From contig JAXDLK010000131.1 of NCBI GenBank assembly GCA_034666665.1, positions 1 to 14,201 on the forward strand: DNA of 14,201 nucleotides. Direction: 5' to 3'. The first letter of the stretch is position 1; every line of letters starts with the position of its first letter. Below are positions 1 to 5,555 of this stretch, piece after piece. Under the pieces are notes generated by a model. The model was not told the origin of the DNA. It did no database searches and saw nothing but the letters and a program-made list of their open reading frames with translations. This DNA comes from JAXDLK01 sp034666665. GTDB taxonomy: Bacteria; Desulfobacterota; Binatia; JACPRU01. A program made the position numbers and the translations under genes.

Positions 1-1
1 G

Positions 2-109
2 AACGGCCACTGGATCGTCGTGGCGACTCACGCAGGTGCCGTCACCATTCGCGCGGAGCCCTTCGACGCCGTCGACCTCGACGTTGGCCACTGGTGGACC
101 GAGGAGTGA
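2..109 (+). CDS. C-terminal end of an Uma2-family (DUF820) protein, cut by the left window edge
   Basis: Frame 2 is open from the window edge to TGA at 107-109 and encodes 35 residues that include WIVVATHAG, IRAEPFDAVDLD and the end WWTEE. This resembles the C-terminal tail of Uma2 (DUF820) proteins, a PD-(D/E)XK nuclease-like family of unknown cellular role whose members often occur in many copies per genome. The catalytic part would lie to the left of the window, so activity cannot be judged. The stop is followed at once by a second, diverged copy of the same tail. The gene is on the opposite strand to the efflux operon and converges on it. Family assignment rests on recognising the short tail and is moderate. 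Confidence 0.5.
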   Translation, partial: NGHWIVVATHAGAVTIRAEPFDAVDLDVGHWWTEE

Positions 110-146
110 AGTTTCGTCGTCAGCCCCAACGGTAGTTCCGCCAGGC

Positions 147-275
147 CGCCAAATCTATCGGCTCGAAAATGGCCGCTGGGTGGTCGTGGCGACGCATGCA
201 GGTTCCGTGACCGTTCGGGCGGAGCCGTTCGCCGCCGTCGAGCTCGACGCCGGCCGCTGGTGGCTCGAGGAGTGA
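147..275 (+). pseudogene. Duplicated Uma2-type C-terminal fragment (remnant)
   Basis: From about 147 the frame encodes RQIYRLENGRW, then VVVATHAG, VRAEPFAAVELD and WWLEE, ending at TGA 273-275. It matches the tail of the preceding gene almost residue for residue at a fixed offset of 166 bp, but with many silent and some replacing changes. It begins a little earlier in the domain (YRLENGRW) than the part of the first copy visible here. The open frame technically extends back to an ATG at 36, but that stretch only reads the first copy in another phase, so no real N-terminal domain is present. I interpret it as the leftover end of a second uma2-like gene after deletion or unequal recombination. 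It stops 1 bp before the convergent permease stop codon. Confidence 0.5.
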
Positions 276-276
276 G

Positions 277-1509
277 CTACTCGTAGCGGAGCGCGGCGAT
301 GGGATCGAGGCGCGACGCCTTCCGGGCGGGATAGAAGCCGAAGAAGATCCCCACCGCCGCCGAGAAGAGGATCGATCCCGCGACCGCCGGCGCCGAGAGT
401 ACCGTCGGCCAGCTCGCGAAGTAGGAGATCGCCCGTGCGCCGCCGACACCGAGCGCCGCGCCCACGAGCCCGCCCGCGAGACTCAGCGCGGCCGCCTCGA
501 CGAGGAACTGCAGCAGGATGTGCCGGCTCTTGGCGCCGACGGCCATGCGCACGCCGATCTCGCGCGTCCGCTCGGTCACGGAGACGAGCAGGATGTTCAT
601 GATGCCGATGCCACCGACGAGGAGCGAGATCGACGCCACGGCGAGCAGCAGGTTCGTCATCACGCGGCTCGCGCTCGCGGAGACCTGGGCCATCTCGTTC
701 AGGTTCCGCACGGTGAAGTCGTCTTCCTGGCCTTTCTGGATGCGGTGCCGCTGCCGCAGCGCCTGCCCGATCTCGTCGGTCGCCTCGACGATGTCGCCGG
801 CGGACACGGCAGTCGCGAAGATCATGTCGACGGAGCCGACGAGCTCGGCGCCGAGCACGCGCCGCACCGCCGCCTGGAACGGGATCACCACGACGTCGTC
901 CTGGTCCTGACCATAGCCGGACTGCCCTTTGGGCTCGAGCACGCCGATCACCGTGAAGGGTACGTTCTTGACCCTGATCGACGCCCCGATCGGGTCCTCG
1001 CCGGCGCCGAACAGATGGTCGACGACCGTCTGGCCGAGGACGGCGACGCGGTTCGCGGCGACGTCGTCGCGCTCGGTGAAGAAATCGCCCGAGCTGAGCT
1101 CCCAATCGCGGACGGCGAGGTACGACGGCGTCGTTCCCTGGACGACCGTCGACCAGTTGAGGTTGCCGTTCACCACCTGCGCGATCTGGCGGCGGAACCA
1201 GCTGACCTCGGCGACCGACGGGCACTCTCGCTGGATCGCGCGGCCGTCGGCGATCGTCAGCGTCGACACGCCGCCCCAGCCCGAGCGCGCGCCGCCGGCG
1301 GTGGTCGCGCCCGGTACCACCATCAGCAGGTTCGTGCCGAGGCTCTGGATCTGCTTCTGCACGGCGACGTCCGCGCCCTGGCCGACGCTCACCATGGTGA
1401 TCACGGCCGCGACGCCGATCACGATGCCGAGCATCGTCAGCGCCGAGCGCAGCTTGTTTCGCCGGAGCGCCCGGAGCGCGGCGACGACGGTCATCCGCAG
1501 GAGCTTCAT
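277..1509 (-). CDS. macB: MacB-type ABC transporter permease (FtsX-like)
   Basis: This is the membrane subunit of a MacAB-TolC tripartite efflux pump. It is mechanotransmissive: ATP hydrolysis on the cytoplasmic side drives periplasmic movements that push substrate through TolC. The 410-residue protein has a first membrane helix at about 21-45 (after RRNKLRSALTMLGIVIG), a long periplasmic core to about 280, then three C-terminal helices. Hallmarks are GGIGIMNILLVSVTERTREI, GVRMAVGAKS and the C-terminal PARKASRLDPIAALRYE, all typical of the MacB/FtsX family. In E. coli MacB the ATPase is fused to this part; here it is a separate upstream gene, and the two overlap by ATGA at 1506-1509, which fixes the start. 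The protein looks complete. The substrate (macrolides, peptides, lipids or siderophores in known relatives) cannot be told from sequence. Confidence 0.93.
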   Translation of the reverse strand: MKLLRMTVVAALRALRRNKLRSALTMLGIVIGVAAVITMVSVGQGADVAVQKQIQSLGTNLLMVVPGATTAGGARSGWGGVSTLTIADGRAIQRECPSVAEVSWFRRQIAQVVNGNLNWSTVVQGTTPSYLAVRDWELSSGDFFTERDDVAANRVAVLGQTVVDHLFGAGEDPIGASIRVKNVPFTVIGVLEPKGQSGYGQDQDDVVVIPFQAAVRRVLGAELVGSVDMIFATAVSAGDIVEATDEIGQALRQRHRIQKGQEDDFTVRNLNEMAQVSASASRVMTNLLLAVASISLLVGGIGIMNILLVSVTERTREIGVRMAVGAKSRHILLQFLVEAAALSLAGGLVGAALGVGGARAISYFASWPTVLSAPAVAGSILFSAAVGIFFGFYPARKASRLDPIAALRYE

Positions 1510-2222
1510 CCGCGCGCCTCGCGTGCCACGTCCCGCGTGCGGACGTCGGTGAGGATCTGCCCGTCCCGGAAGGTGACCACGCGCTCGGCATATGTGGCGA
1601 CGTCCGGCTCGTGGGTCACCAGCACGATGGTCAGGCCCTGCGCCCGGTTCAGCTCGGCGAAGATGTCGAGGATCTCGGCGCTCGTGTGCGAGTCGAGGTT
1701 TCCGGTCGGCTCGTCGGCGAGCAGCAGCGGCGGCCGATTCACCAGCGCCCGCGCGATCGCGACCCGCTGCTGCTGGCCGCCGGAGAGCTGGTTCGGCAGG
1801 TGGTGCTCGCGGCCGGTGAGCCCGACGGTGGCGAGCGCCTGCTGCGCCCGCTTGCGCTGCTCGGCGAGCGAGAGGTCGCCGTAGAAGAGCGGCAGCTCCA
1901 CGTTTTCGAGCGCGCTCGTCCGCGGGATCAAGTTGAAGCTCTGGAAGACGAACCCGAGCTTCCGGTTGCGGATCTCGGCTCGCTCGTCCGAGGACAAGGC
2001 GGCGACGTCGACTCCGTCCAGGCGGTAGCTGCCGCTCGTCGGGCGGTCGAGGCAGCCGAGCAGGTTCATGAACGTCGACTTGCCGGAGCCCGACGCGCCC
2101 ATCACCGCGAGGAACTCGCCGCGATGAACGGCCAGCGACACGCCCTGGAGGGCGTGCACCGTGGCGTCACCGGCCTCGTACGTCTTGCAGACGTCGCGAA
2201 CCTCGATCAGTGGCTCAGGCAT
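1506..2222 (-). CDS. MacB/LolD-type ABC transporter ATPase
   Basis: This is the ATP-hydrolysing subunit that powers the permease encoded next to it. The 238 residues form one ABC domain: Walker A GASGSGKST at 42-50, Q-loop around FVFQSFNLIPR (Q94), signature LSGGQ at 146-150, Walker B LLLADE at 166-171, D-loop NLDS at 175-178 and switch histidine H204 (VTHEPD). The run NLLGCLDRPTSG and the LIPRTSALENV stretch are characteristic of the MacB/LolD/FtsE branch. Its stop codon overlaps the permease start (ATGA). No clear Shine-Dalgarno sequence precedes the ATG at 2222. Upstream lies a 387-bp repeat-rich gap rather than macA directly. LolD is an alternative name by similarity, but the MacA and TolC neighbours favour efflux. 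Confidence 0.93.
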   Translation of the reverse strand: MPEPLIEVRDVCKTYEAGDATVHALQGVSLAVHRGEFLAVMGASGSGKSTFMNLLGCLDRPTSGSYRLDGVDVAALSSDERAEIRNRKLGFVFQSFNLIPRTSALENVELPLFYGDLSLAEQRKRAQQALATVGLTGREHHLPNQLSGGQQQRVAIARALVNRPPLLLADEPTGNLDSHTSAEILDIFAELNRAQGLTIVLVTHEPDVATYAERVVTFRDGQILTDVRTRDVAREARG

Positions 2223-2270
2223 CGGCGGTCACTGCGCGGGTGCCCCCTCCCCCCCCGGCGTGCGCCGGCG

Positions 2271-2299
2271 ACCTCTCCCCCGGCGCACGGGGGCGAGGT
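2271..2299. repeat. Imperfect inverted repeat near ATPase start
   Basis: The arms ACCTC-t-CCCCC (2271-2281) and GGGGG-c-GAGGT (2289-2299) are complementary except at one position and are separated by 7 nt. On the minus-strand transcript this hairpin would lie about 50 nt upstream of the ATPase start codon. It has no T-tract, so it is not a classical terminator. Confidence 0.55.
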
Positions 2300-2383
2300 G
2301 AAGAACGGAGCGGATCGCGCGCCCCGATTGCTACGCCTTCCCATCGGGGCAGAGGAGGTCGGACATCCATCCTCTCCCGGAAA

Positions 2384-2544
2384 GGGAGAGGAGATCGGAT
2401 CACGACCCTCGCCCACCCAGGGAGAGGAGATCGGATCACAACGCTCGCCCATCCAGGAAGAGGAGATCGGATCACGACCCTCGCCCATCCAGGGAGAGGA
2501 GATCGGATCACAACGCTCGCCCACCCAGGGAGAGGAGATCGGAT
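2384..2544. repeat. 36-bp tandem repeat array
   Basis: The anchor GAGATCGGAT occurs at 2391, 2427, 2463, 2499 and 2535, an exact 36-bp period. The rest of each unit alternates between two versions, CACGACCCTCGCCCA (2401, 2473) and CACAACGCTCGCCCA (2437, 2509). The array therefore has a 72-bp higher-order period, which suggests a duplication of a two-unit block. The unit end CCAGGGAGAG resembles an arm of the neighbouring palindromic element, so the array may have grown from a decayed copy of it. There are no unique spacers between units. Confidence 0.9.
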
Positions 2545-2549
2545 TCCTA

Positions 2550-2596
2550 CCCTCTCCCTTGCAGGGAGAGGGTGGCGCGTAAGCGCCGGGAGAGGG
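2550..2596. repeat. Three-arm palindromic element, intergenic copy 1
   Basis: The element has arm 1 CCCTCTCCCT (2550-2559), loop TGC, and arm 2 AGGGAGAGGG (2563-2572), a perfect 10-bp hairpin. It then has T, a small hairpin GGCGC-GTAA-GCGCC (2574-2587) and a third arm GGGAGAGGG (2588-2596). The 27 bases of arm 2 onward that include the small hairpin are the same as in the copy within recB. It lies 14 bp past the macA stop on the transcribed strand. Confidence 0.9.
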
Positions 2597-2609
2597 TCGT
2601 TCCGGGCGG

Positions 2610-3827
2610 TCACCGATACCGCCGGCCGCCGCCCGCGAACGGCGGCGGCTGCGTCACCGCTGCGGTCTCGGCGCGGCGGTAGGAGATCACCAGGCGGTCG
2701 CCGGGATGGAGATCTCCGGAGAGGAGCTCGGCCCAGCGGTCGTCGTGCGCGCCGGTGCGGATCTCGACCGGCCGGAGCGAGCGCTCGCCGCCGAGCACCC
2801 ACACGCGCGACGGTCCTCCCGGCTCTCGAGTCCCATCCGCCGCCGGCGGAGCGCCCGGGGCATCGGCCTCGGGCCGGAAGCGGAGCGCGCGGAGCGGCAC
2901 CTTGAGGACGTCCGCACGCTCTGCCGTGGTGATCGTCACGGTCGCCGTCATCCCGGGGCGGAGCTCGAACCGCGGGTTGTCGACGGCGATCACCACGTCG
3001 TACGTGACCACGTTCTGCACCGTGATCGGCGAGTTCCGCACCTGCCTCACGCGGCCGGCGAAATCCTTCTCCGGGTACGCGTCGACGCGGAACGTCGCCG
3101 GCTGCCCCTCGCCGACGCCGCCGATGTCGGACTCGCTGACGCTGGCGTTCACCTGCATCTTCGTCAGGTCCTGCGCGATCAGGAAGAGCGTCGGCGTCTG
3201 GAAGCTCGCTGCCACCGTCTGCCCGACGTCGACGTTGCGCGACACCACCACGCCGTCGACGGGGGAGGTGATGTCCGTGTAGGCGAGGTTGATCCGCGCC
3301 GCCTCGAGGTCCGCCTGCGCCTGCTTCACCGATGCCTCGTCCACGGCGAGCTGCGCGACCGCCTGGCTGTAGTTGCTGTCGGCGGTGTCGAGATCGTTCT
3401 GCGAGATGAAGCGCTTCGCGAGCAGCTGGCGGCTGCGGTCGAGCCCGAGCTTCTTGAGCGCGAGGTCGGCGCGGTCCTTCTGGACGCGGGCGCGCGCGGT
3501 CGCGACGTTCGCCTCGGCGGAGCGGACCTTCACGTCGAACGACGCGGGATCGATCTTCGCGACCAGCTCGCCGCGCTTCACCTCGGAATTGAAATCCTTG
3601 TAGATCGCGCGGATCGGTCCCGAGACGTAGGTCCCGACCTGCACCGTCGTCACCGGGTTCACGGTGCCGGTGGCGGTGACCACGGCTGCGATCGAGCCGC
3701 GCTCGACCGGCTCGACGACGTAGCCGCCCTCGCGCTCCCGCCCCTGGCGAAGCCAGTAGGCCGAGCCGGTGGCGGCGAGCAGCAGCAGGACGCCGGCCAC
3801 GGCCAATGGCCGCGCGCGGAGCCTCAT
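2610..3827 (-). CDS. macA: MacA-type periplasmic adaptor (membrane fusion protein)
   Basis: This is the periplasmic adaptor that bridges a MacB-type transporter and a TolC channel. The start at 3827 is chosen because it overlaps the TolC stop as ATGA and gives an inner-membrane anchor at once (residues 8-25, LAVAGVLLLLAATGSAYW). The 405 residues (E. coli MacA is about 370) show the adaptor order: beta-barrel/lipoyl half around VVTATGTVNPVTTVQVGTYV; a long helical hairpin rich in A, K, D and Q (about 95-170, including KRFISQNDLDTADSNYSQAV); second lipoyl half YTDITSPVDGVVVSRNVDVG; and a barrel and membrane-proximal domain (NPRFELRPGMTATVTI, LKVPLRALRF). A proline/alanine-rich insert near RFRPEADAPGAPPAADG accounts for much of the extra length. 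The next gene of the pump lies beyond a 387-bp repeat region. Confidence 0.93.
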   Translation of the reverse strand: MRLRARPLAVAGVLLLLAATGSAYWLRQGREREGGYVVEPVERGSIAAVVTATGTVNPVTTVQVGTYVSGPIRAIYKDFNSEVKRGELVAKIDPASFDVKVRSAEANVATARARVQKDRADLALKKLGLDRSRQLLAKRFISQNDLDTADSNYSQAVAQLAVDEASVKQAQADLEAARINLAYTDITSPVDGVVVSRNVDVGQTVAASFQTPTLFLIAQDLTKMQVNASVSESDIGGVGEGQPATFRVDAYPEKDFAGRVRQVRNSPITVQNVVTYDVVIAVDNPRFELRPGMTATVTITTAERADVLKVPLRALRFRPEADAPGAPPAADGTREPGGPSRVWVLGGERSLRPVEIRTGAHDDRWAELLSGDLHPGDRLVISYRRAETAAVTQPPPFAGGGRRYR

Positions 3828-5152
3828 CGGGTCGCCTCCGCGGAGATGATCGGGCGGGCCGTCGCGCGATCGAGCGTCGCCCGCGCGGTGCGATAGTCCG
3901 CGAGCGCCTGGACGTGGCTGGCCTCCGCGCCGACGAGCGATGCCTGCGCGTCGGTCAGCTCGATGATGTTGCCGACGCCGGTATGGTAGCGACCCTCGGC
4001 GAGCTCGAGGTTCTCCCGCGCCTGGCCGAGCGCTCTCTCGGAGACCCGGATCGCCTCCGCGCCGCGCGCCACGTCGAGCACCGACTGCCGCACCTCGCGT
4101 CCGATCTGCTGCTCCAGCGATCGCGTCTGGTAACGGAGCTGCGCCAGGTTCGCGCGCGCCTCGCCGATCTCCGCCGTGGTGAGGCCGCCGTTGAACACGG
4201 AGAGATTGACGCTCGCGCCGAAGCTCCAATTCGATTTCAGCGGGTATTCCGTGGCCGTCCAGTTGTAGCTCGCGTCGCCGGTTACGTTCGGCAGGTAGCT
4301 CTTCTGGAGCGCGGCCACCTGCTGCGCGAGCGCCTCCTCCTGCTCGCGTCGGCTGCGGAGCTCGGGCCGGTTGGCCTTCGCCTGCGCGACGGCGCTCGCC
4401 GCCGACACCGGCGCCGTCCGCGCGTCGAGGAGGTCGACGAGCTCGAACTCGGGTGCCCCGTCGAGCCCCATCGCCGTTCCCAGGTTCTCCCGCGCGACGG
4501 CGACGTGGTTCCGCGCCGTTACCTGGGCGAGCTCCGCGTTCGCGAGCTGCACCTGCGCCTGCGTCACGTCGAAGCGCGGCGCGAGGCCGACCTGCAGCCG
4601 CGAGTCCGCGAGGTCGAGGTGCTGGCGGCTCTGGCGGACGTTCTCGTCGGCGACGCCGAGCAGGCGAGCGCTCCTCAGCACGTCGAAATACGACCGCTCG
4701 ACGTCGAAGACGACGGTCTGGCGAACGGTCTCGCGGTCCTGATCGAGGGACCGTTCGGTCGCGCGCGCGGCGCGGATCGCGTTCAGCGTCTGCCCGAAGT
4801 CGAACAGCAGCTGCGTGAGCCCGACGCTCGCGGAGTAGAAGTTGAACGTGCGCGCGCCGCCGGAGCCGCCGCGGGTGGTGTCGATCGGCGCGCCGGTGCG
4901 GGACGTGGCGCTCGCGTTTCGCCGGTTCGCACCGTAGCTCGCGTCGACCTGCGGCAGCGCCGCCGAGGCAGCCTGGAGGATCCGCTGATGTCCGGCATCG
5001 ATCGCGGCGCCCGCCGCCCCGAGGTCGGGATGGCGCTCGAGCGCGACGTCGATGCACTCGGAGAGCGATTTCCGCTCCGCAGCGGCGCTGCCCGTAGCAG
5101 TTACACCGGCGGTGACGAGGAGGGCGGCGACGAAGATGACCATCTTCCTCAT
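3824..5152 (-). CDS. tolC: TolC-family outer-membrane efflux channel
   Basis: This is the outer-membrane exit duct of the tripartite pump and the first gene of the operon. The frame opens further upstream, but the start at 5152 gives a clean signal peptide (MRKMVIFVAALLVTAGV, cleavage near SAAA, about residue 25), followed at once by the mature start KSLSECIDVALERHPDLGA, the typical beginning of OEP family proteins. The 442-residue product has two OEP repeats. Repeat 1 runs roughly 28-220 (with LLFDFGQTLNAIRAARA) and repeat 2 roughly 240-430 (with LSVFNGGLTTAEIGEARANL, ending in TGVGNIIELTDAQASLVGAE). The stop overlaps the macA start, so the two are translationally coupled. I see no strong Shine-Dalgarno sequence. 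tolC is used in the family sense; the gene is not necessarily the E. coli orthologue. Confidence 0.9.
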   Translation of the reverse strand: MRKMVIFVAALLVTAGVTATGSAAAERKSLSECIDVALERHPDLGAAGAAIDAGHQRILQAASAALPQVDASYGANRRNASATSRTGAPIDTTRGGSGGARTFNFYSASVGLTQLLFDFGQTLNAIRAARATERSLDQDRETVRQTVVFDVERSYFDVLRSARLLGVADENVRQSRQHLDLADSRLQVGLAPRFDVTQAQVQLANAELAQVTARNHVAVARENLGTAMGLDGAPEFELVDLLDARTAPVSAASAVAQAKANRPELRSRREQEEALAQQVAALQKSYLPNVTGDASYNWTATEYPLKSNWSFGASVNLSVFNGGLTTAEIGEARANLAQLRYQTRSLEQQIGREVRQSVLDVARGAEAIRVSERALGQARENLELAEGRYHTGVGNIIELTDAQASLVGAEASHVQALADYRTARATLDRATARPIISAEATR

Positions 5153-5319
5153 ATGGCGGGGAAGGGCTCTCCGCGGTACGGGATCATCAGGTTCGATAAC
5201 GGCGGGGCGAAGTCGGCGCAAGTGGCCGGCGGCGCCCTTCGAGACCGCCAACCGTTGTCACCGGCGATGAGGCATGGAGAGCGACCGTCGAATGGAAATC
5301 GACGGAACCCTCACCCTAA

Positions 5320-5342
5320 CCCTCTCCCTTGAAGGGAGAGGG
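5320..5342. repeat. Palindromic element, intergenic copy 2 (two arms)
   Basis: Arms CCCTCTCCCT (5320-5329) and AGGGAGAGGG (5333-5342) flank the loop TGA. The copy is preceded by ACCCTCACCCTAA and lacks the small second hairpin and third arm of the long copies. Confidence 0.88.
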
Positions 5343-5370
5343 GACAGGAGGATTGAGATGTCGATTCCCC

Positions 5371-5445
5371 GTCTCCAAGGGACAGAGCAGGAGGAGTGTC
5401 CAAGGGATAGGGCAGGAGGAGTGTCCGAGGGACAGGGCAGGAGGA
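5371..5445. repeat. Three 25-bp tandem repeats upstream of recC
   Basis: Units 5371-5395, 5396-5420 and 5421-5445 share the pattern GTSTCC-RAGGGA-YAGRGC-AGGAGGA. A related fragment recurs at 5400s spacing just before the next palindrome (GGTGTCCGG at 5491-5499). The purine-rich AGGAGGA ends look like ribosome-binding sites but precede no gene start. Confidence 0.85.
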
Positions 5446-5501
5446 AATGATGTCGGGTCTGCTCTCTGTTTCAGGGGGCAGGAGGCTCGAGGTGTCCGGT
5501 C

Positions 5502-5536
5502 CCCTCTCCCTTCCAGGGAGAGGGTTAGGGAGAGGG
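5502..5536. repeat. Palindromic element in the recC leader, copy 3
   Basis: Arms CCCTCTCCCT (5502-5511) and AGGGAGAGGG (5515-5524) flank the loop TCC. Then TTA replaces the small hairpin, followed by the third arm GGGAGAGGG (5528-5536). It lies 19 bp upstream of the recC ATG, so the hairpin would be close to the ribosome-binding region (AAGGG at 5538-5542 or GAAGGG at 5546-5551). Confidence 0.88.
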
Positions 5537-5555
5537 TAAGGGTCCGAAGGGTCCG

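Larger units (their letters stand above)
2223..2609. other. Repeat-filled gap inside the efflux operon (macA to ATPase)
   Basis: No credible gene lies here. The 387 bp hold an imperfect inverted repeat (2271-2299), a decayed palindrome copy (arms CCTCTCCC 2371-2378 and GGGAGAGG 2384-2391), five period-36 tandem units and a full palindromic element ending 14 bp from the macA stop. Open frames that cross the gap on both strands arise because 36 is a multiple of three and the repeats lack stops. On the transcribed (minus) strand the gap would produce several stable hairpins between the adaptor and ATPase messages. These could attenuate transcription or protect the upstream mRNA; neither is shown by the sequence. 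Confidence 0.75.
5153..5555. other. Divergent intergenic region between tolC and recC
   Basis: This 403-bp region must hold the promoters of both divergent operons. The left part (5153-5300) is ordinary GC-rich sequence with no gene. The right part (5311-5536) is almost wholly repeats: a palindrome (5320-5342), three 25-bp tandem units (5371-5445) and a palindrome with third arm (5502-5536), the last ending 19 bp before the recC start. The recBCD leader therefore contains, or is preceded by, strong hairpins. I found no convincing promoter for either direction. Confidence 0.7.

Noticed and set aside
36..275. A complete 79-residue protein starting at 36
   Set aside because: Its first 35 or so residues read the first Uma2 tail in another phase; only the part from about 147 resembles Uma2.
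2207..2524. Minus-strand reading frame with a repeated DPISSPW-like motif as a small repeat protein
   Set aside because: It exists only because the 36-bp repeat has no stop codons; it overlaps the ATPase start in another frame and has no start signal or unique sequence.
2384..2544. Possible CRISPR array (36-bp direct repeats)
   Set aside because: The period equals the repeat length: units abut and the variable parts are only two alternating versions, so there are no unique spacers, and no cas genes are nearby.
2550..2596. Rho-independent terminator after macA (also 5502-5536)
   Set aside because: The stems are strong but no T-tract follows on either strand, and the same element occurs inside recB and recD, where termination would be harmful.
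5193..5221. Minus-strand promoter for tolC, TTGCGC - 17 bp - TATCGA
   Set aside because: Spacing and position (about 40 bp before the start) are suitable, but each hexamer matches the sigma-70 consensus at only about half of its positions, which is expected by chance in this sequence.
3806..5332. Long plus-strand frame across macA/tolC, and 520-1884 across the MacB genes
   Set aside because: They are shadows of the clearly recognisable minus-strand genes; their translations have no family features.
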